From assembly GCA_004194705.1 (NCBI GenBank), contig SADC01000114.1:62001-126000 (forward strand): a stretch of 64,000 bases of DNA, written 5' to 3'. Of the stretch, positions 23,546-34,700 are shown piece after piece. The number at the start of each line of letters is the position of its first letter. The stretch's first letter is position 1. The translations under genes were made by a program, and so were the position numbers. Origin of the DNA: Ditylenchus dipsaci. Lineage: Eukaryota > Nematoda > Chromadorea > Rhabditida > Anguinidae. The notes beneath the pieces were generated by a model. It was not told the origin of the DNA, did not search any database, and saw nothing but the letters and a program-made list of their open reading frames with translations.

Positions 23546-24828
23546 TTTCAGCTCTCGGTTAAGCTAAGCTCCCTGTGGTCTGGAAATATTTTTTCTTAAA
23601 AAATCAAAGAGAATAAGTTTCAAAGCGTTTTAAACACACAAATAAGACTACAATAATCCTTAATTTATATATTTCCTTAATTTCGACCCAGTTAACAGAG
23701 TTGCAAAATTTTAGCCAAAGTTCCAAAAATTGTTGAGAGTGTAATTGACCAATTTTTATTAACCATATGAATTATTTGTCTAATTAATTATTTAATTGAC
23801 CATTTTTATGTTTAGTTGTTATTTTTAGTTTAGCTGTTCAATTTTGTTAGATTTCAGATGAAATCTTTATTTTGATACTCAAAACTCGAGAAGCACAAAA
23901 TGAACTTTAGACTTCCCCGAAAAGTTAAAAGTGTTGTGCTTTGAGTTAAGGTTGAATATGATGTAGCTTTTGAGGGCTACAGGTTTATTTTCAACCATAC
24001 ATTTGTCCTATAGGGAAAGCTTTCAAACAGGAAAACTACCAAAGGTTGAAAACTTGTGTTTCTCGTGTGCATAACAACCATAAATTAGCACTTCCGTTTT
24101 TCTTTTGTTTTCTCACATCATCAATAAAAGTTCAATCAATAACTTTTTGCTGTGGTCATTTAGCGGCTTTTTCCCTTTTTATCATAAAATTTAAGAAAAT
24201 GGAATTCATGTAATTGTTCACTTATTAATTGAAGTAGAGTCGAACCTTTTGCCAACCTTCACTCTTTTAGCCACCACCCTGAGCTCGATTTGTTTAGCCA
24301 ACAAAGAAACCTTAGTATTCTACACTCCTTTAAATCGCCACCTGTTCCATTATTTGCTACCTTCTCATTTATGGGAGAACAACCAGCTTGAGATCTTGGC
24401 ATTTTGTTTTTCAATCACTTTTTGTAGACTATCAGTTGGAAAGCTATCACTTATTGTGTAGCCAGTGAGGTGAGCTACGAAATAAGTGGTAAATGGGTGG
24501 GCGAATGTTTGTGTCACCACTTTTGTATTTGAGCTTAATTTTTTGGCCAGTGTTTGCAAACTTATGTCAGATACTTCTTATCAACACAAAAAATATGTTA
24601 ATTAACAATAAACACGTCACTGAAGTTTCGTGTTTTCTGTGGTCCTGATTTTCTGTATTCTAACATTAAAATCGTTATAATTACAACGAAAATCATCATT
24701 TTTGGAATGTATTTTTTTAAACAATAGCCAAGATTCTGTGATTCAACGTAACTGAAATCTTTTCGGGGTTTTGCTGAAAAAAGTCCAAAATAGTTATATC
24801 AATGAAAAACGTGACGGACGGACAAATA

Positions 24829-24931
24829 CAGTCAAAGCTCGATTGAACATACACCCGATTGAACATACAGCTCGATTTAACATACACCTGGACTCGGTCT
24901 CCAGAGTGTATGTTAAATCGAGCTTTGACTG
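24829..24931. repeat. Pogo/Tigger-like MITE, 103 bp, just upstream of the receptor gene
   Basis: Left end CAGTCAAAGCTCGATTGAAC and right end GTTAAATCGAGCTTTGACTG are near-perfect inverted repeats with TA on both sides. The right end lies 75 bp before the receptor ATG, so the element is in its 5' UTR or promoter. Confidence 0.75.
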
Positions 24932-25006
24932 TAGTCCAAATACTATATGCAGATTTGTTCAAATACTTATTCTCACTTTTATATTCTTAACATTTTAGTT
25001 AATGAC

Positions 25007-28000
25007 ATGCTGAAAGGCAAAACAAGAAAATGGTTATTTGCCTTGCCATTTTCCTGCTTATTTTGCTTACCATTACTTGTTTCTGCTAGCCACCCTACAG
25101 ATGAAGAATTCGTTGCGCTAGAAAAAGAGATCAGACTAGCTTTTGAGTCCCACAAGCAATGTAAATTGTTTTTGTGAAGACTATTTATATATTTATTTTA
25201 AATGTCACATTATTAAGATGTGGACCAGCCGCTCGAGACCTCCGAACTGTTGTGCAGATGCACCGATCATGGATGTGACAAAGAAATCATCGAGATTGCA
25301 GGACCTCAGTATGCCGGAATTTGTAGAGCTCACAAAGGTGGATTGTGCAAGAAGAGCATGCAGATCGGCACTGATGGTCATATCAAGGATGCTGCCCTCT
25401 CGTTAGTTTTCTTAAGAATTTTGTATGAAATGAGATGTTGACACATTTTTTAGCTGCGTGTTGGCCAGCAACTTGCTTCCGCCAGAGCGTCCATTTGTCT
25501 GTGAAAGCCTAAAAGGCTCCAGATTTACCCAGAAGATTCACTGCTGTTCTAATGCTTCTTTCTGCAATCACATGGAGGTACATTTATGCTTTCTTTATTT
25601 ACAGCTTTTTTTTCACGATTAATTATTTGCGGTCGAAAAGGTCGAAAAAATTATTCAGGATGTAAAAAAGGGTGAAAATGGTTTGGGCCTTGCCCATCCA
25701 AGACCAGGACCCAAACCACAAGTGGACTAAGCGAAAATCGTGTCTTTGATATTATACACCGAAAAAATAGGCTAAATTGAAACATACCCCCATCTCAATT
25801 GAACTATACCCCCACACTTTTTTTGCTTTGGTCCCCCCTGTTGTTGTTGTGATTTTTTTGCCTAAGCCTAAAAGATCACAAAAAACAACAGGGGGACCAA
25901 GGCAAAAAATGTGGGGGTATAGTTCAAGTGCTCCAAAAAATATTGCGGCGGCAAAAAAATTGATTATCGAAAAACAGAATTTTTAAAATCGATGTAGAAA
26001 AAGTTGCGGGAATTTTAAAACCCCTAATTTTTTTGACACTTCCTGTATTTTTGCAGATGACATTCTCCACTCCAGAGACCTCCTTTCACTGGTTTATTAT
26101 CATGGTGTTTGTGGCTGTCTTTTTTTCTGCAGTGGGGCTTGTGGCTGGCATCTACTGTTGTAGCAACCGCTCCAAAAATATCCTCCGCAATTACATGGCT
26201 CGGATCACTGGCAATGGCGAGAGAGATCAGTAAGAACTTTAGATCTTTATATTGACTTCATAAGTCTTGTGTTCTACAGATTTATGCAGGCTAGAGAGAG
26301 CTACACGGTTAGTAATTCATACTTTTTGGGTGAAAAAATTACTGGGAAGCTAGGATAACTTTAGCTTCAGAATGTTTCCTTATAGACTAAGACTTAGACA
26401 TTTTTATTGTATTTTTTTTAAATTAGAAGTGCTTTTTTACTAAAATCTGGTTGTATAGCCACCCAACTATTGGAACATTCTGTCGTGGAAATGTCCGTGG
26501 CGTCGGGGAGGTGGCGACGGCCTCTCTGATAATTTTAATAGTAATGGAAAGGGTGATTCTAATCGACTTGAAAACTTCTTGATGACCTTGAGGTGACAAT
26601 GTCAACTGGAAGTGGAGCTGGTAGGCGTTCTTTTTGAACAAACATTTTTTTGATATTAAGCCTTCCCATTTTTAGGAATGCCACTCTTAGCTCAGCGCAC
26701 AATTGCAAGGCAGATCGAACTGAGGGAGTGTATTGGCAGAGGCAGATTCGGAGAGGTAATTTTTTTTTTCGTCAAAAGTCGACTTTTTTGTAAGAACGAC
26801 GAAAAAAAATATGAATTAAATTTATATTGACAGTCTGAAAGAATAATCAAACCATAAAAATTAAGCATAATTTGTAAAAAATTTGAATTTTTTTGTCGGG
26901 TTTAGGAAGTGTGAAAGGGCCTAAAATCCGAACCCTGATTAGAATCCTCATGATTAGTATCATGATTAGAATTTTCATGATCCATTGGAAAGTGGAATGA
27001 GGGTGCATCTAAGTGAGGAGTCAGGATTTGGAGATTTGAACCCAATGGAGAGTGAGGGTTCAAATCAGTCATTGAGGGCGCAGCTTATAACGTATTCTCT
27101 CACGTAGAAACGTAAGAGCCTTTGGAAAACCCACAAATGTCGTACAAAATATTTTAATTGGCGCGTATAAACTTGGCATTATACGTTTCCTCCTATTTTC
27201 CCATTTGGGACAAAAAGGAGGAAACGTATACACCGGTAGGGTCACATTTCGTACCGCGACATTTCATATCGGGACATTTCGTACCGCAGCTTTTATTGGG
27301 TTTATATGGGTTGGAAAAGTATTTTTTAAAAACTATTTCAGCCAAAATTTTTTTAAACGCTTTTAAAACCTTTTCCTTTAATTTCTATGTCTACCTTATA
27401 GAAAAATGACTAAAATGCAAATTTTTCCTGATTTTTGGAATTTAGTCATTTTTTCAAGAAATTGATTTTCTCCGAAAAGCCATATCTCAACATTGAGATA
27501 TTTAAAAAACATTTTGTAACATAGGTTTTGTAGCGCTTGAGCTACGCTACGATATGATGCTAAGAATTTATCCTAACGTTTGAAATTTTATTTCAAAGGT
27601 CTATCAGTTAAAGTTAAAAATACGTATTCAATACGTATTCGTTGCTTTAACTGATAGAAATTTTAATAAAATTTTGAACGTTAGGATAAATTCTTAGCAT
27701 CATATCGTAGCGCAGCTCTAGCGCTACAAAACCTATGTTACAAAATGTTTTTTAAATATCTCAATGTTGAGATATGGCTTTTCGGAGAAAATCAATTTCT
27801 TGAAAAAATGACTAAATTCCAAAAATTAGGAAAAATTTGCATTTTAGTCATTTTTCTATAAGGTAGACATAGAAATTAAAGGAAAAGGTTTTAAAAGCGT
27901 TTAAAAAAATTTTGGCTGAAATAGTTTTTAAAAAATACTTTTCCAACCCATATAAACCCAATAAAAGCTGCGGTACGAAATGTCCCGATATGAAATGTCG

Positions 28001-29618
28001 CGGTACGAAATGCGACCCTACCTATACACCCCTTCTTCTTGATTACCTTGCGGTTTAAAAATTTCAAAAAACGTTTACGTTCATGCTAAATGGCACTTAT
28101 TTAAAACGACAAAATCTTTACTTTATCGCAGGTCTTCTTGGGCGAGTGGCGTGGTGAGAAGGTAGCTGTCAAAATTTTCCTTTCCCGAGATGAAACTTCA
28201 TGGCAAAGAGAGACTGAAATCTACCAAACTAACATGCTGCGACATTCAAATCTACTTCGTTGGATTGCTAGTGACAATAAAGGTATAGCTTCAGGTCAAG
28301 TCTTTAATATTCCAAGTTCCTTTAGACACTGGGACTTGCACTCAATTATGGTTGATCACTGAGTACTTACAGAATGGATCGGTTAGTTTTGGTAATCAAA
28401 TTAATTAGCAAATACAAATATTTTTTTACCAGGTTTGCGACTATCTGGAGCGCTGTGAAATGAACCCTTTGTTGGCTATCCAATTTATCCGGAGTATTGC
28501 ACATGGTCTTTCTTATTTGCACACTGAAGTACCTGGTGTTTCCAACAGATGCTGTAAGCGCTTTTTGGAGGGAAAAAATAAAACATCTAAAAACAATGTA
28601 ACTTTTTTTAGTCAAACCAGGCATTGCCCATCGAGACATTAAGACACGCAATATCCTTGTTAAAAATGATATGACTTGTGCTATTGCTGATCTTGGGCTT
28701 GCTGTACGATGTGTCAACGGTCAAATCGATATTCCAGAGCATACTTACAGAGGAGGAACTGCTGTGAGTTTTTTTTATTGAAATAACCAATTAGTCAACC
28801 TTTTTTACTAAAGTTTTTTATAAGTTACCATAGTCTTTTGGCAAAATAATTTAAAAAACACGATATTTGCTTTGTATTCTGTAATCGAGACCGTACCGAC
28901 CCAAATTATCAAGTTAACAAAAATAATAATCCGAAAATAGATAAAAAAAATCGCTTCAGCACTTACTGGTCAAAAAGTTCTATTTGCTATAAAGTTCTAT
29001 ATACAAAAAATAGAATGATTTCGAAATAATAGATTTTTTTGAAAATCAGATAGAAATTTCAGATATTCAAAATTTTAAAGCTTCAGCTTTTTCTTTACTA
29101 AAATTCTCATTTAGCGGTACTTGGCTCCAGAGTTCTTGTCTGAAACCTTTGTATCAAGTTGCTGTAAGTATAATTTGTAAAGAACTTTCTGAAGGAACTT
29201 TTTTTACTTTATAGTCAATTCCTACCTTCAAATGGATGTCTACGCATTTGCATTAGTGATGTGGGAGATTGCTAGAAGAGTTAAGTTGCCAGTCAGCAAC
29301 GAGAGTCAACCATACGAAGTGCCCTACTACGAGTTTGTGCAACGTGAGCCTGAAATTGAAGACATGCGTCAGTGTGTGTGCACGGAACAACACAGACCAA
29401 CAATTCCCAATGAATGGGCCAAAAATCCAGTGAGCTCTCTTATTTTTAAAATGCATTGACAAAAATAACATAAAGACAAATTTTAGGTTCTAAACGAGCT
29501 GACAAGGATAATGTGCGAAAGTTGGTCAACTAATCCTAATTCAAGGCTAACGGCACTCAATATTCGATACTCTCTCGACGCATTGGTGAAGAAAGAGAAC
29601 TTGGATATAATTACTTGA
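25007..29618 (+). CDS. TGF-beta/activin type I receptor serine/threonine kinase
   Basis: A membrane receptor that phosphorylates R-Smads after activation by a type II receptor. Exons: 25007-25160, 25218-25401, 25454-25577, 26057-26229, 26280-26307, 26459-26620, 26676-26755, 28132-28282, 28326-28381, 28433-28553, 28612-28763, 29115-29163, 29215-29429, 29487-29618. In order: signal peptide; Cys-rich ectodomain (CRCTDHGC, ending CCSNASFCN); one TM helix ([17 protein letters not shown]); GS box ([18 protein letters not shown]); kinase with [26 protein letters not shown] and YLAPEF. The L45 loop reads [11 protein letters not shown], as in ALK4/5/7 and fly Baboon, which predicts Smad2/3-type signalling. 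All phases agree. One G is missing near 26580, between ENFL and DDLEV; restoring it gives a length divisible by three, about 593 residues. AATAAA signals lie near 29788 and 29806. Family is certain; subclass is from one loop. Confidence 0.95.
25790..25932. repeat. Hairpin element in receptor intron 3
   Basis: TGAACTATACCCCCACA and its complement TGTGGGGGTATAGTTCA form the ends. Inner arms TTTGGTCCCCCCTGTTGTT and AACAACAGGGGGACCAA also pair. About 140 bp, no coding capacity. Confidence 0.6.
27181..27228. repeat. Small hairpin beside the palindrome
   Basis: ATACGTTTCCTCCT and AGGAGGAAACGTAT pair across about 20 bases. The large palindrome inserted at its right foot, and its target duplication overlaps the last bases. 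Confidence 0.6.
27235..28022. repeat. Near-perfect 788-bp palindromic element with 8-bp target duplication
   Basis: The left end GGTAGGGTCACATTTCGTAC and right end GTACGAAATGCGACCCTACC are inverted, and the arms pair almost base for base to a centre near 27625 (ATACGTATTCAATACGTATT). TATACACC lies directly outside both ends (27227-27234 and 28023-28030). An exact 8-bp duplication suggests hAT- or P-like transposition, although the ends are not of a family I know. It sits in intron 7 of the type I receptor. The arms' near identity implies recent insertion or gene conversion. Confidence 0.85.
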
Positions 29619-30057
29619 GCACTGTATAAACAAGGCACTTCTGTATTAGGTTTGTTGTATATAGGTTGCCCAAAATGTGCACATATTGACTTTGTCGGTT
29701 CTAAGACAGTACTATTCTACAATCAGTTGACTCACTGAGATACCTAATAATTCACCTAGCCCAGGGATCGGAACTAAAATTTTTTAAATAAATGAGAGTC
29801 TGTAAAATAAAGAATTTGGTCATTTCACGTTAAAAATGCTATTTTTTTAATGCTTATTGCTTTTTAAGCACCTAAAATAAAGATTTTGACGTAAAATCTC
29901 ACCTTTCGGGTTTCAAATAAAGAAAAAATCTTTAAATAAAAGACGTACCTCAGAGCCTGACCTAACCTCACCTTAAAAACTATTTATTTTCTCCATAATA
30001 GAAGTTAGTCCAAATTGCGTTTAAACACAAGCCGAAAAATCACAAGGAGAATGCAGC

Positions 30058-30300
30058 TTAAAGGGGCATGATCGTGCCCGATGGGAAGAAAAAGCCGCGA
30101 ACCAGCAGTTCTTTTCTTTGTCGATAAATTTTTACATTCGTTCTCGTCTAAATTTTTAAAGTTTTCTGTCTAGTTTTTAAAAGCAGTATAAGGTCATCTA
30201 TATCAGATTTGACGCAGAACGAGTGAAAAATGGGACGATTCGAAAAAATTCGAAAAAAAACTGCTGCTTCGCGCCTTAACGCACGGGCATGCCCCTTTAA
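30058..30300. repeat. TTAA-flanked MITE of the TTAAAGGGGCATG family
   Basis: Left TTAAAGGGGCATGATCGTGC and right GCACGGGCATGCCCCTTTAA are inverted and bounded by TTAA. It shares its right TTAA with the next element. Relatives are at 37999-38224 and 57080-57320. Confidence 0.65.
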
Positions 30301-30536
30301 AGATGCATGCTCACCTGTTTTGGAATTGTCCCCGCCAATTCAAATTTTTTTCTAATCATTGAACTCATATACAGATTTTTCAGCTTGGTTTTTAACAAAA
30401 CAAGGCTTAGAATTTTATTTTAGGTGTACTTTTGTTAGAAAAGAAGTTGAAAAATTCGTACAGAAGTTCAATGATTCGGGAAAATTTTTTGAATTGGCGG
30501 GGACAAATTTCGTCTTAGGTGAGCATGCCCCTTTAA
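30297..30536. repeat. TTAA-flanked MITE abutting the previous one
   Basis: TTAAAGATGCATGCTCACC at the left is answered by GGTGAGCATGCCCCTTTAA at the right. Inner arms CCCCGCCAATTCAAATTTTT and AAATTTTTTGAATTGGCGGGG form a long hairpin. The same inner hairpin type recurs at 57110-57290. Confidence 0.65.
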
Positions 30537-31211
30537 AGAGCGTATCCAATTCTTAGATAAGGCCGAACTTTCGACACAAAAAGTAGGAAAAATTTAAATG
30601 AACAAGACCGTCAAACAAAGTACGAAATTACATGCATAAAATCTGCGACATTTTTTTATTTTGGAATTGTGTCAACTTTATTTATAATCTTGTTGCTAAT
30701 CCGGTGGTGACAAAACTGCTTGCTTCTTTTTACTTGCTTTAATAAAAAGCTGAAAATATACTTAATTAGTTAAGCAAAAAAGAGCAGTTTTGTCAAGTTT
30801 GTATATGCATACATGTTTAAAACACTGATCTCTCTATTTCCTCTATTTCTTCTTCGTATACCTGTTTTCTTTGGTTCTTTCTCTACATTTGTGATGAGAC
30901 TAGTTGTTAGAAATTCTATTTTGTTCCATTAGTCATGATAAAAAAACATCATTCTGTTATACCATATAGAATTACAATAATATTTTTATGTTCAAATTAG
31001 AGGCATTGTTGTTTTTGTTTGTGTATCCAGTAAAATAAGTTGTGCGTTATAAAAATAACTGTGTAGCTGAATAAAATTTGTAAGTCTAAGTTTCGTTATT
31101 AACACAATGGGCATTTTTCCCCGATAAAAAAACAAATTATAAAGTATGTTGAAAAATTCCGTTTCTTAAAGCATATAGCTTTTTACTTTGTGCAATTTTG
31201 GGAATCGGTTA

Positions 31212-31435
31212 CCGTATTTCCTCTAATAAGCGCCCCCCCCCTCGACTTTGAGGGTCTGGATCTCAGTAAAGAAGCAATATTTTGCAAAGCTGTTTGATAC
31301 GTTTTCTTAACTTCCCTGAGCTCTACCGATTTCACTTTTTAGATTTTGGTTGAGCACCCAAAAATCTCGAAATCGAATTCCAATTTTGGGTGTTTGAAAA
31401 ATAAGCGCCCAGGGGCGCTTATTAGAGAAATACGG
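31212..31435. repeat. CCGTATTT-ended MITE, 224 bp, TA-flanked
   Basis: CCGTATTTCCTCTAATAAGC at the left and GCTTATTAGAGAAATACGG at the right are inverted, with TA on both sides. A second member is at 33802-34012. Single ends occur near 49373 and 62119. Confidence 0.7.
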
Positions 31436-31744
31436 TATTCGTCTTTGATTTTTCGTTGTATAATAAAAATTCATTTTTTTGGTTTTGCCTACTCTAAGAC
31501 CCATGTGATTCTGGCAAAAATCACAAGGTGAAAAATCAAAAGTCGTGTTTTTGACACTATGCACAAAAAAAAATTACCGGTTTAAGCAAAACCAAAACTT
31601 TTTTTTTTAAATTGAACCGGTAAAAAACGTTATGAGCGTTCAAAATGCTGGAAGTTTATTAATCTGCACTGTATTTCAAAAAATTATTTTTCTTGTATTT
31701 GAAAAAGTTAACGAAAACTAAAAGATCCTATTTCAAGAACACAT

Positions 31745-34700
31745 ATGCACGCAAAAGAAAAAAGACGTCGAGTAGAAAAACTAGTGGAAAAATATGCACA
31801 ACGCCGAAATATAGAAGCAAATCAAGATGAAGAAGGCAATGATCTATTTGATTGCCAAGCTTCTTGTTCTTTCACTCCACTTTTGAATGTGCCAGGTGTA
31901 TTTTCTGCGGATGGCCTGGTAGAAGGATTTGAATTGCTGAAAAGGTTTGACTATCAGAAAAATTCCCGTGATAGGGTTCAAAAAATGACACCCAGGGAGG
32001 TTTCCTTGTAAGTGTTTTTGTCAGTCAATTGATAAAAAATGAAATGCGGCACGGCAAGACAAATACTGCATTGCAAAATGTGAGATATCAACTTTCTTTC
32101 CCAATTATAGAAATGGTTTTATGGAAATATTTTAAAGGCTAACGTTTGGTTTAAAACATTTCTGAATGCAAACAAACAAAATTTGCATTTCAAAGAACCA
32201 GATTTTTATCTTTTTCATTTTATTTTCAAGATAAAATAGGACTTACTTTTTTAATAACACCTCTCACCTAACGCCTGGTTAATATCCAGCTATTAAGATT
32301 CAGTAAAACTGTATTGTCTCCGATCCAATTAGTTGGACAACTAGCATGACGCTCTCAGCTAGCTTGTTCCAAGAAGGTCGTTATTGAGAAAATTGACATA
32401 AAATCTTAAACTCCTAAAAGAAAACTTTTTTGAAACCTAATTAGCAGGTGACAGTTAAAGTGCGCACTTTAAATAAGACTAGTTAACCGATAAATTCTAT
32501 AATTTTTTGTTCTATTTAGGTATTTCCCAGATCTTGCTTTAAGTGTCCTTCCATTAATCCAGCTCCATCTACCAGCCAATCAAATACCATGTGAAAAAAG
32601 TAATGAAGTTAAAGCTCGCCAAATCACGAACGTCGAAGAATGGATCAGTCTAAAGCCACAATTGGAAAAGCTGTGTCCAATGATGTTGCCATTTGTTGCT
32701 CAACTGGTGAAAATTGATGAATCCACAAGTCTTCATACTGAAGAAAAGATCAAGTTAGAAGTATGCTAAAAATTTTAATCTCATAGTCGTTTGATATGAA
32801 ATAATTTTTTTAGTCAGGCTGCAATCAATCGTTTATGGATCCGAAAACCCGACAACATCTAATTCAGCTGAAAGTGCGCAATAAGGACAAAACATCAGTA
32901 ACAGCTTGTGCATTTTCTCAAAATGTGTTGCTATTGGTCTGCTTGACGGCACTATATTTCTCTATGACTTAATTACTCTGGTGGAAAACCTGCTGAAAGT
33001 CCATCTTTGGTGCAATTAGATGCTAATATATCGTCAGTTATCAAAAGGTCAGATTATTATTATATCAGGGATGGAGTACATTGCAATAACTTAGCTTAAC
33101 TTTTTAAAACATACGGGCATGCCCTTTGTAAGATCAATTTGATATATAAATATGTATATAATATAAATTTTTCGGAGATGATGTAAAAAGACGTCTTTTA
33201 GAAACTTCCAGTGTCACTGTGGAAAAGGCACAAAAACATATTTTTAGTATGGAATATTTCAGAGACAAATATTTTTGAGCTTTAAAAAATATCGCCTCAA
33301 AAAGTTGTATTTTCACCTATTTTTTGATTAAAAATATTTTTTAAATAGCATTTTTTCGACCAACTAGGGATATCTTTTTTTCTTCCACACACTTTTTTTC
33401 AGTCCCACATTATCGTGAAAGCTTGTTCCCATGACTGCTTGAAATAGTGAAATTTTTTGGTGTTTTAGGGTCCTTGCTAAAAACAATCCTTTCTCTGTAA
33501 AAGATCTAATTTTCAGAAAGAGAGCATATATTCACAGCAGCAAAGTCAACAAGATTGTTTCGCTACCATTTATTAAGGACATTTTCCTTTCCAATGATTC
33601 AAATGGCATAACAGCACTTTGGGATGGCACAAACGGCATAAAACTACGCAAATTCGTGGTACATCAGTTTGAAAAAATGTTGAGCCGGAGAATTTCGCGG
33701 CAAACTATTCAGATATTTCTTCGTTTCTCATCTGAGAGATAATAAAGAGAGTACCTTATAAAATTAAAATATCTATGATGTTCGGAAGAGTATTTAAGTT
33801 ACCGTATTTTCTTTAATAGCTCACCCGGGTGAGTTATTTTCCACTCCCCAAAAGAAGGAAGATTTTTGGATGCTCAGCCAAAATCAAAAGAGCAGAACTG
33901 GTAGAGCTTATAAGAGATGAAAAAGGCAAAAATCAGCGATGTAAAATTTTTGCTCTGGGATGAGAAATAGGTCCTTGGAGTTAAGATGGGCGAGCTATCA
34001 GAGAAAATACGGTATCAGCATTAGCGGAAAAGTCGGTCGCCAAGTTTTCCGTGTCGAAATAGTAGCTTAAAGGTAGATTCAGTCGCTTAAAAGACCATCG
34101 CCATTGCCGACAGCCAGAATTTCAAAGTGTCCGTTTATCGATGTGTCCGTTTATACAGATTCGACTGTATTTTAGCCTAAGTAATTTAATTTCTAAAGAA
34201 ATAATCCATTCTAAAACATTGTGCCAAAAATTATCAGCGTAAAAGAAGTGTCCGCACGCATTCAAACATTTGAAATTCTCGTTGTCGGCAACGGCAATGG
34301 ACCTTTAAAGGTAGATTTTTAAAGACCCGCGACACTTCTTGCAATGATATTTCGCTATGTGAGCACATGCATATCACTGGATTATTCATATCAGCTCATG
34401 CAGATGGTGGTGCCAGAATTTGGATGATGGATCGAACAAACTATTTGCGCTTATTGGTGCATGACTATCCGGTTAAACAGGTATGTTATTTAAATGTTAG
34501 TTTACGATAATTTGATAAAATTAGTATCATAATCATGCTTTACAAACTCCACTATATAACATTTTCATTGGATTTGTTAAAACTATAAAGTAGGACAATT
34601 ATTGTTTCAACTGGCTTCCTATAAGTAAAACTTGAAAAATGTTTTTCACTCCTCCCTAAGTAAGTTGATTACAGTCGAACCTGGATATACGGACACCCCT

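Larger units (their letters stand above)
19931..24828. other. Intergenic region between the LIM gene and the type I receptor
   Basis: The two genes are divergent, so promoters for both should lie here, but I see no clear TATA or CpG island. It holds the tRNA-like fold-back (20345-20805), a copy of the GC-rich repeat (22273-22400), an inverted element with TTCGCTACTAG ends (23285-23545) and otherwise unassigned AT-rich sequence. No conserved ORF was recognised. Confidence 0.5.
29619..31744. other. Intergenic region holding two TTAA MITEs and one CCGTATTT MITE
   Basis: Between the stop of the receptor gene and the start of the WD40/PH gene. It contains the receptor polyadenylation signals, two abutting MITEs (30058-30300, 30297-30536) and another at 31212-31435. 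No other gene was recognised; a 65-aa frame at 30359 lies inside a MITE. Confidence 0.5.

Noticed and set aside
30359..30556. 65-aa open frame
   Set aside because: It lies wholly inside a TTAA-flanked MITE and spans both arms of its hairpin.
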